Shown here: in pieces, positions 1 to 14,362 of the stretch
Layout of the letters: each line of letters starts with the position of its first letter
Position numbering within the stretch: position 1 is the first letter of the stretch
Source of the DNA: Oscarella lobularis
Lineage: Eukaryota > Porifera > Homoscleromorpha > Homosclerophorida > Oscarellidae
DNA: 64,000 bases
Direction: 5' to 3'
Assembly: GCF_947507565.1 (NCBI RefSeq)
Contig: NC_089177.1
Span: 2,664,648-2,728,647, forward strand
Translations under genes and position numbers: made by a program
The notes under the pieces: model-generated
Seen by the model: only the letters and a program-made list of their open reading frames with translations
Told to the model about the DNA's origin: nothing
The model's database searches: none

Positions 1-851
1 GCTCAGGACCCCAGTCCTAAAAAGACACACTTAGCTGAATACGAGGCAATGAATCTGCTTACCGGATAAATCCTGGCGGAGAGCTGCAGTCCCCACATCT
101 GATGTGTGCCTGCTACCGTCCTCTGTAGACGCATGCAGGCACGTTTTTGATGTACGCATCGTTCTCCGACAGAGACTACCAATAAAGGATAGATAGTAGC
201 CCTGTTCGAAGATGCACGCCATAGGGTGGGCAGTTTTTCTGCTCGTGCCCAGGAGAGGTGGCCGTTTAGACGATATGGCCTCATACCACAGGAGGCATAC
301 AATGGCCTTTTAGGGGTTTGCAACTTATAATTAAGTTGCGAACCCCGTGGTCTCTTGGACCAACCCGTCCTTGCCGAGGACGTTGGGACCGCAGTCAACC
401 TCTTCGTCTTCTTCTTCTTCAGAAAAATTGCACAAACGCAAACCTCCTCCTATGTGACCATTCCTAAGCGCTTTTAGCGACGTCGAGGGCCCCCGAGCGT
501 TTCGCGAATGTGTCCCACTGCTTTGCACGATTCCGCTTACCTCTGTAGCCAAGGCGGCGGCCTGGATGACGCCTAGTTAGTTGTAGTTCTGCTCCGTTGC
601 GTGAACTCGAGTTCGTTCAACCGTAACCCACTTCCCGTACGTATGAATAGTTTAGGACTCCCACGTGGCTAAAGGTTCAATAGAAAAATACAGTTTGGAT
701 ACATCAGAAGACTTACTGGCACCAGAAAATCGGTGTTGGCGTCCCTCCCAGCTGACATTGCCACCGTGGGCAATCCCCAACATCTAGTAGTCACTGATAT
801 TACGTATGGGTACAGCAACTTCTCGTACCATTCATTAATTAAAAGCACGCA
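1..851. other. No confident gene; downstream flank of COG4
   Basis: I see no recognisable gene in this stretch. On the minus strand it is the 3' side of COG4. Open frames exist on the minus strand (about 3-400 and 331-552, the latter with an acidic Glu/Asp run near its end), but they match no family I know, have no convincing splice structure and disagree in frame. A decayed transposon or another gene's untranslated region is possible; nothing in the sequence decides it. Confidence 0.4.
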
Positions 852-3800
852 TTACAGTTTTAAGCGATCGATATCCTCTTTCCTGAAGTCCACCCTGCAA
901 GCATGAAAATAAAAAATGCAGAAAGAGAGAGCACGTTCTCTACCTCAAAGAAAGAACTTTTCGCACTTCCGACGGCGTGAGCCTCCACGTCAACAATCCA
1001 GCATTGGGACCCCAGTAGTCGAGCACCTCGCTTACCTGAAGAAACCAGCAAACATGACATAAGGAATCACAGAGGTTTCATATTCTTGCCCTCTCGAGAT
1101 TCAACAAAGTGGCCAGCTGAGTGAGACGCGCAAATCTGTCTCGCACCGTCCACTGCGTGACGCTTGACAGATAGGCAACAAGCGATCGCAGCTCTTTGTC
1201 AAACTGCAAACCGCCCAGCTGATTGAACGAGCTCTTGAAGACGATTCTTTCCAAATGAGACGCCAGTTCATCAGTGATGAGACTGGCGAGCGCGTCATAA
1301 TTCGACGGACTCAAATCACCCTGGAGAAGAAAGTCTAAGAAGAAGAATTACGCATTCTCAGAACCTACTTTAAATGTGTCAAGGAGAGACTGAAGGCCGG
1401 CAATGAACTGCTGAACGAAAGGATCGCTGATCTCGTAATTTCCAAACTGTTCCTAAAAGCAAAAAATTCTCTAACAGACGTACAGGTCAACGTATGTCCT
1501 TACGTCGTTGATGTTGTGACTGACGGACAAGAAGGCATCTATCATGGGCTTCAGACGAGGCGCTACAGCCGACAAACACAGTTGACTGATTCCCCACTGT
1601 GACGTGCAAAATCGTTATCCTCTCTGATCCCCCACGGAAAAGGGAAGCTTACAGTGAGCAAGTCTTTGAATGCAGACGCCGCGGACGCGAGATCAGAAAG
1701 GCAGCTCTACAGACAAAACGCCCTATTAAAGGGCGTGCGTCCAAGGAAGGCATTTCCTCCTCACTCCAACTTTTGCCTTCGCTTGTTCGCCCACTTGAGC
1801 AAGTAACGCAGAACAATCAACCTTGAAAAAATAGTCAAAGTGCGTTGACCAATCGTACTGTGAACAAACCTCGAGATCCTGCTTCAATTTCCTTATATTG
1901 CTCGTGCTCGATTCCACGTTATTCAGCGTCACCTTGAAACGAGAGTGTCAGCCGCACGACAAGGAGATCATCTCGTCTAAAATCCTCGTTACCAAAAATG
2001 CTAGACGACTAGCTTTTACGTCACTCGAAGACGTCTGCAGTTTGCCCTGCAGAACACCGCTAAAATCAATCCTAATGTGATAAATCATCACGTAGTTATC
2101 CAAAACTTTCTCTTCTACTACTACTACCCTTTGGATGGAAAACCGCCCTGTAGTCTTTCTTCAAGAACCTCTTTGTAATCATGAACGAGCAACGAACTGG
2201 CATATAAAAACACTCTCTAGGTACTTTATAAAGGATAATAACACTCACTTCGCGTGATTGAGCATGGCACAGACGCAATCGACGCTTGAGCTCGAAACGG
2301 CTCGCCTTTACAAAAACGATTCTACGATGGATCGCATTTGCAACTCTATTCCCTTCTCACCGGACGCTTTTCTGTATGATAAAAAAGACGTCATCGACTA
2401 TGCTTGATGTGTATGAACCCGATTCCAATTCAGCGGACGTATCCAAGTGAACAGCCTATATGAGAGAACGTTCTCTCGGGCGACTCGGACGAAGGAGAAG
2501 GAGACTGACCTTCAAAAAGCTTTCCCTCATAAAGTAGTCTTCCACAGAAATGTATTCCCCGCTGAGTTGCTATTATGACACATTTGACTAGCCAATGTGA
2601 ATACAGAACACCTTCCGAGTTACCTGCATTGTAACGCTCAGTTGACTTTCCTGTATCATTTTCTCTAAAACTGCCGCAGTATCTAACGAAACATTAGAGA
2701 TGATTTTTCTTAGATGCTCTAAGTCAGATACCTTTGAGCGTCTCTTCCTGAGCCAGAACGTCGAGATCGGCCTGTCAAGCACAAATAATAGCCAAAGTGT
2801 TTTCCCTTTCCGCCTACGTCTAATTTACCGCTATGCGTCTTCTCAGGAATCTGAGGTAGAGCTCGCTTCTCGCACTGCACATAGTCATTTCGGATAATAG
2901 AATGTCGAGTTCTTTGGGTTGGATTCTAAAACGAAAATAAGCGCCAGATGATTAGCTCTATTTTCGGCCTTACTTTGCCGCTGTTGTTATTCGTCCACTG
3001 TACGCAAGTCGAACTTCCTGAAGCTACAGCAGACCACTTATGACGGAGCAACTTTAAGTCCTCGGCCTTACTTTCCGATCTAAATGTCTCTCTTCTCGAA
3101 ACTGCGTCACAATTGCCGACACTTGAACATCGCACTCGACCTGCGGAGAAAATCCAAAAATCGACACTGGAGATTCAATTTTTTCGTTCTCACCTGCAGA
3201 GACTTTACAAGCGGAAGCATTTTCCCTGGGCCGTAGTACGTTTCGACAAGCGGCTGACGGCTCTCCACGAGACGTGCAATATCTTCGAAGAGATAGGTCA
3301 GCACGTCGGCATAGACAACGCCCGCTCTGTCTCCTACTTAGAAAAGTCCTCGTTTCTTTTCTCTATCTCTTACGACGCACACGTACCTTGAACGTTTTCA
3401 GCATTTCGCAAATGCGCCTTGGCCGAAGACGAAATCTGAAAAGGACTTGCATTAAAATCTCATAGAAGGGCCCCTTCCATTTCACCTTCGTTCTCAGATA
3501 CGAGGAAAACTTCTCCATGCCTTCGTACTGCAGATTGAGCAAAGGAAAAATTTTGAAAAACCTAAAAGGTTATATACAATTTTTCCCCCTTGCATTTTCA
3601 GCCCATATACCGTTCAATGCTCGCTCCGTCTTCCTCCCCCACCGCCAGATCAAACTTCTCCGCCACTATATACTTCAACTGTTTCTCGGCGTCGCGCAAC
3701 AGAGCAAACGCTCCGCCGATGCCGCTACCTTTTATTAGTCAAAAATATCGATATCGTCATTTTCGAACGTGTGCCGTCACACCTTCGGCCGCGTCCACGG

Positions 3801-4462
3801 CCGTCTCCTTCAGCACGTTTTCATCCAGAGCCAAGTAGCGATGTACGTGAGCGGCCGCCTGCTCGTAGTCCTCTCGTTCCATAGCCGTTTGCACGCCTTC
3901 GACGCAACTCTGCGCGCAGACAAGATAAGTCGTCGAAAAAAAGAGATCCCTGATGGCCATAGAGGTGTCCTACTCTTAAATCTAACACGTCGTCGACGCG
4001 TCCCATCGCTTCGTGAACTCGATTCTAGGTAAAGGTTTTTTTTTCGGTTCCTTCTCGTCTTTCTTCGGTTTACCTTTGCCAGGTCTAAAATTTTCACTTT
4101 TCGGCTCACTCTTTCGGCGAGTTCGCTCGTTCGAGAAGCTGTTGTCGCTAGATTTCGCGATTCTCGACGAGCGTCGTCGAGTTTGGGCCTTGGACGGGGC
4201 TCGGGTCTTCTTTGCAATGAATTTCTCGTCGAATGGCTTACATTTGTCTTTGCAAGTCGATGAATTGACTTTCTAGCTGCACGTTGCGGTCGAGCAATTG
4301 GTCGAGTTCCGTTTTGACGCGAATCTGGTAGGAGAAACGTCGAAGTTCCTCAAAGGGAGCTCCAGTCGCAAGACAAACCTCCTGATTTGCTAGCCAGACA
4401 AGCGCCTTCTGCACGTCGTCAATATTGTCGAGCTGAGAAAGGTCGACGTTGGCGAAATCCAT
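852..4462 (-). CDS. COG4: Conserved oligomeric Golgi complex subunit 4
   Basis: COG4 is a core subunit of lobe A of the COG tethering complex, which holds retrograde vesicles at the Golgi and binds the SNARE regulator Sly1. The gene is split into many short exons. The start at 4462 opens an N-terminal helical segment; later exons carry a stretch with [11 protein letters not shown], then [10 protein letters not shown], then [20 protein letters not shown], then [20 protein letters not shown] (about 3230-3300), in the order of animal COG4. The C-terminal part has [19 protein letters not shown] (about 1200), then [20 protein letters not shown] (about 960-1033) and, after a short intron, a last exon ending [12 protein letters not shown] with TAA at 852-854, matching the family's C-terminus. 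All key blocks are intact. Interior exon borders were not all fixed. Confidence 0.93.
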
Positions 4463-4770
4463 CGTGTTCCACTTTCAAATAGGCAAATAATCACGTGATA
4501 CCATGCTATGTATTTCGGTCACCCATCAGACTTTGGGAAGCCCTTTCTCCCAACTCCCCAAATGTGCGCACGCTGATGTACACCACAATCAATAAAACAC
4601 AACCACAACTCTAAGTTCTCACAATAACAGCACTACTAGTAGCATAGGGGGGAAAGAGGAAGCCTTCGCCAGGACTATTGCCAATGAAAAATATAAAACA
4701 AAGCTAATTGAGCGACAGCATGCAACGTCTCGTGAATCAACCCACACCAGACAAGAGAAAAGAAAATGTA
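4463..4770. other. Intergenic spacer between VPS35 and COG4
   Basis: A 308 bp spacer between two minus-strand genes: it holds the 3' flank of VPS35 and the promoter side of COG4. I see no open frame of note, no RNA gene and no repeat. Confidence 0.6.
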
Positions 4771-8213
<3,443 letters not shown>

Positions 8214-8695
8214 GATGCTCTTTGTCCGGGAAAGTCGTTCGCGTCTCGTGACTCCGCCACGTGTTGTCGAATATGATGAATAGTTTTGTAGGCACATGAA
8301 AGATGTGCAAGTTCACTAAAACTTGTTGGCGGCGTTTTGCTCTAATTCTTTTGGTAGTTAGGAATAAGCTGGCATTTCAGTTTCGGTTGCCTCTTCCATA
8401 CATCACTTTCGGTTTCAACAGGAACTGTCTAGGCAAACAAACTTTCTTCCTGGTACAGTAAAGAGCTAAAAGCATGCATATTTTTTAGACTGCAATACAA
8501 TATGTACTGTATATTAGTATTTCTTTTTCCGGCCTGTTTATCAGCAGCGTCTCAAGCTCAACAGGCCAACCTCTGTATACCTGCCTACTGCGACCACTTT
8601 TCTTGGCACGGATTGTTTCTTGTGTACCTCTATAAAGCGACCACCTGTCTAACGCGACCAGCGACCACGATTTTTTGAACGAAGAGCCTGCTCGC
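8214..8695. other. Intergenic stretch with cgaccac motifs
   Basis: This is the upstream side of VPS35 and the far upstream side of SYS1. No gene is visible. From about 8589 to 8670 the motif cgaccac recurs three times (8590, 8639 and 8664) with a related cgaccagcgacc, which looks like part of a dispersed repeat that joins the GC-rich repeats that follow. Confidence 0.45.
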
Positions 8696-9028
8696 CTGTT
8701 GCTGGGCCGCGCCTGTTGCTGGGCCGCGCCTGTTGGGCCTCGCCTGTTGCGGGGCCCCAAATTTTTTTGGTTTTTGTTTGGCGTGAATTTTCGTTTCGAT
8801 CACGTTCATTTCTTGCGAAGCGGAAAATTTCTTTCCGATCATTCGTGTTCAATCGTTGTTGAACGTGAATTTTCTTTCTGATCATTTTCGCTTGTTGCGG
8901 GCCCTCGCCTTTTGCGGGGCCTCGCCTGTTGCGGGGGCCGCGCCTGTTGCGTCGCCTCAAATTTTTTGTTTTTGTTTGGCGTGAATTTTCGTTCCGATCA
9001 CGTTCATTTCTTGCGAAGCGGAAAATTT
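8696..9028. repeat. GC-rich short tandem repeats alternating with a 73-bp direct repeat
   Basis: Two clusters of a 16-18 bp unit of the type gggccgcgcctgttgc lie at about 8696-8757 and 8889-8957 (roughly seven degenerate copies in all). Each cluster is followed by the same AT-rich block of about 73 bp (8757-8830 and 8957-9028), almost identical between the copies and starting with a T-run and ggcgtgaattttcg. The composite unit is therefore about 200 bp, present twice. A partial third copy of the AT-rich block is visible near 8862-8888. Open frames through the block are repeat artefacts. Confidence 0.8.
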
Positions 9029-9146
9029 ACAACAGGCCAAAATACACATAGGTTTGATTTTTTATTTCCGGCACAGATAGGCACAGATGACTCATTCGCG
9101 CGTAGCAATCACGTGGCATTTTGACTGTCCCGGCTATATCTTCGTA

Positions 9147-9782
9147 ATGCCTGGCTTTCGTACTTACGTGTGGGATCCCGTTCTGCTAATCGCTCAAATA
9201 GCGGCCATGCAGTCGATTTTCTACGTCGGTTTGGGCTTCTGGTGTTTACTTCTTGACAAAATGCTGGGAATAGAGAAGAATTTGGATCAAATTCTATCGT
9301 CGCAGGTGCGATCGCCCCCTTTTACGATTCGAAATCGAAATTTTGGCCACATTAGGAAGCGAGCTTTTCGACGGGACGCCCGACTATACTCGCTTTCGCA
9401 CTCAACTGCCTTCCGAGGTACATACGATATCTTGTGACGTAAAAGCGTAATAATAAAGGTTCCCTTACGCGTGTACACAGTGCCATTGGCTTGCAGTTCA
9501 TAGTCGGACGATCGAAACAGGTGAGTGACGTCGTCGACGTGGACTCGTGCTCATAGTTTGGTCTCTTAGTGCCTCGATTTTGTTGCTACGATTCTGATCT
9601 TTCATCTCATCGTCACGACCGCCTATTCGTCGTTCCCGTTCAATTGGACCTGGTGGGCGTTGCAGATCGTCTGCGTAATTGTGACGACTCTTCTCGGCGA
9701 GTATTTCTGCATGAGAGTCGAGATGTCCACAATTCCGGTCACCTTTGCCACGGCTACGAAACAACAATCTCCTGACGTGTAA
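9147..9782 (+). CDS. SYS1: SYS1 Golgi trafficking protein
   Basis: SYS1 is a small four-pass membrane protein of the trans-Golgi that recruits the acetylated small GTPase ARFRP1/Arl3 and through it golgins. The start at 9147 gives MPGFRTYVWDPVLLIAQIAA, closely matching the animal N-terminus with its conserved YVWDP. Four exons follow: exon 1 ends near 9306 (DQILSSQ), exon 2 is about 9356-9417, exon 3 about 9481-9520 (AIGLQFIVGRSKQ), and exon 4 starts with CLDFVATILIFHLIV, carries the last membrane helices with SFPFNWTWWALQIVCV and GEYFCMR, and stops at 9780-9782. Length, about 150 residues, fits the family. A polyadenylation signal AATAAA lies at 9882-9887. Confidence 0.9.
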
Positions 9783-10133
9783 CGAAGAATAACTTACAGT
9801 AGAAAGAAGGTGCCGTCTCGTTGCGCTCCAATTGATTGGGTTGTTGAGACATCCCAGCTCTTTTTATGACATCGATTAGCAAATAAAAGAGTTAGGAGCT
9901 GTGGTGACGTCAATGACTTTAATTAAACTACTCTAATTATTCTTGTATTATTTTGGATATATTTGGTAATTGATTCAGATAATGAATGAAGTTCAACATA
10001 CTAGAGAAATAAATTTAGTCTCGCGCGCACAGAGAAACCTCACCTCTTTTTACCTGTTTGTCTTGTGTGCAAGGGGTCTTGCAATTTCTGTGAGAGTGAT
10101 ACATCCTTCTATAAATCCAAAGTGCTCTCACAT
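9783..10133. other. Convergent 3' spacer with poly(A) signal
   Basis: SYS1 (+) and the first carboxypeptidase gene (-) converge here. AATAAA at 9882-9887 probably ends SYS1 transcripts. The rest is AT-rich with no gene visible. Confidence 0.6.
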
Positions 10134-11568
10134 TTAGAATCTTTTGTCATTGATAAATCGTTCAAACATTGCATACGCTCGTACTGGCTTGTACTGAGGA
10201 ACCATGTGACCCGAATCCTGGACGGTGAGAAACGTGAATCGATTGACGTCGTACGTGGTCACGTAGCCGGCGACCTGATCGTCAACGGTCCAAGGTCTCC
10301 ACGACTCTTTGACGGGAAGACCGAGTCCCGACGTCCAATCCTCGTTGTCCGTATAGGGCACGCAGGCGTCAACGTTTCCATTGTAGATCAGAGTTCGATA
10401 CGTTCGAATCAGAGTCGGATAAATGGGCAGAAGAGACGGCACGGTTGGCTGATAGCCAAGAGATTTACATGCTTTCCACTTCCCAATGTCGGCTTCAGAC
10501 TTGGCGTGAAGAGCTCGTCTCACAGCGGGACTATTGAGATACACCGACGCGACACTACCGTCGAAGCACCCTTCCAAACCGGCCTCCAAAATAACGCTGT
10601 CCTCGCGCAGTGGCACTGGAAAAACGACGTCCTCATCGACAGCCTTTCTCCTGCACGGCCGATAAATATCATAAATATTCAATCTCCCTGCTTTTCTCAG
10701 AGCCATCTTGACTTCAGTGTGACACGCAACCGATGTCCCATAGTACCCCGATCCACACGCAGCAAGCAGTCCGGCGTGCACTGAGTCACTGATCAACCCA
10801 TGACCGTACATAAATTCAAGTCGATAGTGATTGGCTATGGCTCCGCCGGCACACACGCCTACCTTCGAGCCTATACAGCCATTACCCACCATGAATCCTT
10901 TCAAATTGATTCGGTTCGAGATGTGGGATTTTTCGTTTTGAAGTCGAATTGCGTCGACGAGCATGGGGACGTATATGCCGGCGTACGATTCGCCGGTTAC
11001 GTAGAAATCGCGATCTCCACCGTACTCTGGATAAGCGGCGAAAAAGGCGTTGAGAAAATGAAGATTTTCTTCTGCCGTTTGCGTATCATTTATAGCATAG
11101 TTTCTGCCTTCTGACGAGTACGAATATCCGACGCCGACAGGCGACTCGAGGAATATGACGTTCGCAATTTTGCACCACGTATTCGGATTTCGTACTAATG
11201 TGGGACGGGAAGCGTTGTTTTCAAAGTGAAGGGGTCCCTGGAGGAAAAATCACTGTACACTAAAGAGAGAGCGCCGTCCTTATAAAAGAATCTGTGTGTT
11301 TTACCTGTTCGTAAAAGTATCCATAGAGAGAGCTACATCCCGGTCCGCCGTTGAGCCAGAGAACGAGCGGATCGGTCGACGGGCTGCTTTCGCTTTCGAC
11401 AAACCAGTAGAAAAGAAAGCGAGTGTTTTCGTCGTCGACGGGAAGGTAGCCGCTGTATTGGCGACTCGGCAGGGCGCCTTCCCAGCCAGGAAGCGATTTG
11501 ATTTCGACGGCGGCACAAGCTAGAAAGACGTTCGTTGCAACGAAAGCGCAGGAGAGCCAAAAGAGCAT
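10134..11568 (-). CDS. Secreted/lysosomal serine carboxypeptidase (S10), copy 1
   Basis: Peptidase family S10 enzymes remove C-terminal amino acids at acidic pH in lysosomes or outside the cell. Exon 1 (11305-11568) starts with a hydrophobic signal peptide ([19 protein letters not shown]) and carries [20 protein letters not shown] and the oxyanion-hole motif NGGPGCSSL. The intron 11238-11304 has GTAA at its donor and CAG at its acceptor. Exon 2 (10134-11237) starts GPLHFEN and has the nucleophile motif [10 protein letters not shown], the catalytic Asp region [15 protein letters not shown] and the catalytic His in [10 protein letters not shown]. All three catalytic residues are present. I chose the inner Met at 11568 because the upstream frame start is not ATG and this Met begins the signal peptide. 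It is the tandem sister of the next gene, with the same intron position. Confidence 0.9.
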
Positions 11569-11701
11569 CTTCTCACAGCAGAAAGGCGACGAACTATTGA
11601 AGTGCCTGTGGACAACTCGCACACGCCCGTATAGCCACGCCTAAAATACATACACATGACATACATACATACGGCAAATAACGTGCGTACAAAACTTTGA
11701 G

Positions 11702-13389
11702 TTAAAACTCCTGGTTCTTGATGAATCGCTCAAACATCGCATAGGCTTGGACTGGCCTATATTGAGGAACCATGTGACCGGCACCAGAAACGGTGAGAAA
11801 CGTGAATCCATTCTCATTGTACGTCGTCACATAGCCGGCGACCTGCTCGTCGACGAGCCAAGGTCTCCACGGCTCCTTGACAGAAAAACCGAGGCTCGAC
11901 GTCCACTCTTCATTGTCCGTATAGGGAACGCAGGCGTCGACGTTTCCATTGTATATCAAAGTGCGATAGGTTCGAATCAGAGTCGGATAGAAGGTGAGCA
12001 CGGAGTCGATCGTTCGCTCGTACCCAAACATCTTACACATTTTCCACTTTCCAATATCAGCTTCGGGCATCATGTGAAGCGCCTTTCTCACTTCCTCGTT
12101 ATTGAGATAGACGGTCGCGACGCCGGCGTCGATGCAATCGGTCAAGCCGACTCGCTTCACGACGTCGTCGTCGCGAAGCAGCACGGGAAAGACGCGATTC
12201 TCGTCGTCGAAATTATTAACGCACGGCGCGTAGATATCGTAAATATTGATTGAGCCGGCTCGACTCACGGCCGACTGCAATTCCTCGCGACACGTGAACG
12301 CCGTCCCGTTGTAATGGGGTCCGCACGCCTGGAGCAGTTTCACGTTCACTTCCTCGCTGATCAATCCGTGACCGTACATGAAGGGAATTCGATAGGGATT
12401 GCCGTCGGCGCACACGCCCACCTTGTTGCCCGTGCATCCATTGCCGACGAGGAATCCCTTCAAGTTGATTCGCATCGACGGGGATTTCTCGTTTTGAATT
12501 CGAATTGCGTCGACGAGCATGGGGATATAGATTCCGGCGTACGATTCGCCGCTGATGTAGAAATCTCGATTGCCGCCGTATTCCGGATAGGCGGCAAAGA
12601 AGGCGTCGAGAAAGCGAAGATTTTCTTCCGCCGTTCTCGTGTCGTTTGTCGCGAGATCGCTCTCGCCTTTTGTCGAGTACGAATATCCGACGCCGACGGG
12701 CGACTCGAGGAAAATCATGTTGGCCATTTTGCACCACGTGTTCGGATTTCGTACGAGCTTGGGATTGGGGATGGACGGATCGTTGCTCTCAAAGTGCAAC
12801 GGGCCCTAGAGAAAAACAAACCTTGACTCTCTCTCTAATAATACTTGCAACTTCGTAAAAACTAATTGAGTTAGAAAAATTGAAAGAAACCTTTAGAAAA
12901 TCGAAAGAGGTAATTATAAAAACGAAAGGTTCTGATCCACTTTCGAGCAAACGACTCCGAAATTTATTCAAATTAATTAAAAGAGACTTTGTACCAACAG
13001 AGGGATTAATTAGATAAGTAAATAGTTTGGAAGGGAAGTGGTTGGTACTCAAGCATCCCCCCCGAAAGGAAATTGAAAGCTCCACTCCCACCAGTATATG
13101 TAGTCCGTGGCGGTTTTTTGCTCACCTGTTCGTAGAAATAACCGTCGAGGGAACTGCACCCGGGCCCGCCATTGAGCCAGAGAACGAGCGGATCGGTCGA
13201 CGGACTGCCTTCGCTTTCGACGAACCAGTAGTGAAGAAAGCGAGATTTTTCTTCGTTGACGGGAAGATAGCCGCTGTATTGGCGACTCGGCAAAGCGCCT
13301 TCCCAGCCAGGAAGCGACGTGATTTCGTCTTCTTCAATGGCGGCGCTCACGAGGAGAGCGTTCGTGACGAGGAGAGCGAGGGAGAGCAT
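11702..13389 (-). CDS. Secreted/lysosomal serine carboxypeptidase (S10), copy 2
   Basis: A second S10 carboxypeptidase in the same orientation, 133 bp upstream of copy 1. Exon 1 (13126-13389) encodes a signal peptide ([17 protein letters not shown]), [20 protein letters not shown] and NGGPGCSSL. After an intron (12806-13125; donor GTGAG, acceptor CTAG) exon 2 (11702-12805) carries [30 protein letters not shown] with the catalytic Ser, [16 protein letters not shown] with the Asp and [11 protein letters not shown] with the His. It shares intron phase and most residues with copy 1, so the pair arose by tandem duplication. Its intron is about 320 bp against 67 bp in copy 1. The true ATG is at 13389; the frame four codons upstream lacks ATG. 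Physiological substrate unknown. Confidence 0.9.
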
Positions 13390-13491
13390 TTCTGGTCTCA
13401 CAGTCGCAGAGGAAATTGAATGAAATGACTCACGTCATGTGAAAGTCATGAGAGGCATGGAACACGTGATCAAAATATCCCGGAGGCTCCG

Positions 13492-14306
13492 ATGGAGCAC
13501 GGAGATTGCTTCTCGTTGCTGCTACCGTCTCTTCGAACGGCGCAGGATCAAGTGGAGCTGTGGAAAGTGACTGAAGTTGAGTCGGAAGGCTTGATCGAAT
13601 TGCTGTGTGCTGCCTGCGATCGCCTGCGCGCCGTTCTGAACGCAAACGATCAAACTTGGGGAGCATTGGCGGGATTTCCCGATCTGCCTCGACTTGTGGC
13701 GAATAAGCAGAGAAAATCAATTGAGACGCTGATGAAGGGCCTACGGCACAGCATGTCAGTCGTCCTTACATTGTATCTCAATGCATCTACTCACTGTGAC
13801 TCAGGGAAACTTTTCAGTGCGTTCGAGACGAAATTTTGCAGCAGTACAAACGCTCTTTATCCATTGTGTTTGACGATCTTTCTGGTGAGCTTGAAATTTG
13901 GAATCCCTTGCACGCTGATGATGTTTTCAGGTCAACTGAGTAAAGACGAAATTATGACGTCGACGCCTTTTCGACCTTCGATTCATTGTGTGCTTCAGCT
14001 TCTTTCGGAACTGAACGAACATCTGTCTTCTGAATATCCAAGAACGATTAATTAATTAATTAAATGATTTTTGCAAGCATTGTCCTTAGCCTTGATTTCA
14101 CGGCGGAAAGGAAACGTCTTCTTTTGTCTGCTTTCGTTTATGAAGACAGCAGCAGTACACTTCGAGAGGAGTGGAACAGCACTAGACTACAAGAGAAGAT
14201 AAAAGGTGGTAATTAATAAATTAATTGATCAATTAATTAATGCTGTCTTTTTTTCCAAGCTGCTGTTCAACTGATGAGATTTTCTACAAGCTTAGAAACG
14301 CGGTAG
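13492..14306 (+). CDS. AIRIM: AIRIM/C1orf109-like ribosome maturation factor
   Basis: In humans AIRIM (C1orf109) works with the AFG2 AAA-ATPases in releasing maturation factors from pre-60S ribosomes. I place this gene there from the overall pattern: an N-terminal helix with ELWKV, a FPDLPRLVANKQ block matching FPDL..RL..KQ, then VRDEI, TPFRPSIHCVLQLL, and ERKRLLLSAF near the end. Exons are 13492-13754, 13805-13884, 13931-14033, 14102-14205 and 14260-14306, giving 198 residues (the human protein is about 200). The third intron is the unusual one: only an AT-AC border (14034-14101) keeps the frame open, and the resulting junction aligns with the human protein without a gap. Without it the frame stops at 14053-14055. 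Similarity is moderate, so the name is probable rather than certain. Confidence 0.68.
14034..14101 (+). other. Probable U12-type AT-AC intron in the AIRIM homologue
   Basis: The intron starts ATATCC (14034-14039), the first six bases of the U12 AT-AC donor consensus, and ends AC (14100-14101). A branch-like tccttag at 14083-14089 puts its A about 14 bases from the acceptor, the spacing expected for the minor spliceosome. No GT-AG pair near by keeps the frame. Length is 68 bp. Confidence 0.7.
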
Positions 14307-14362
14307 ATCCTACGAATAAAGGCGTTTATTTTCGTAGTCTGTAGTTGTGCATTTTTCATTGG

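Noticed and set aside
3-398. 131-codon minus-strand frame at the window start as a transposase
   Set aside because: A Cys-rich patch in a neighbouring frame hinted at a transposon zinc finger, but frames disagree and no catalytic motif is visible.
10065-10784. 239-codon plus-strand frame
   Set aside because: It is the shadow of the carboxypeptidase exon on the minus strand, which has the catalytic motifs.
14034-14055. AIRIM homologue ending at the TAA at 14053-14055
   Set aside because: This would drop the conserved C-terminal helix; the AT-AC splice restores it with an exact alignment.
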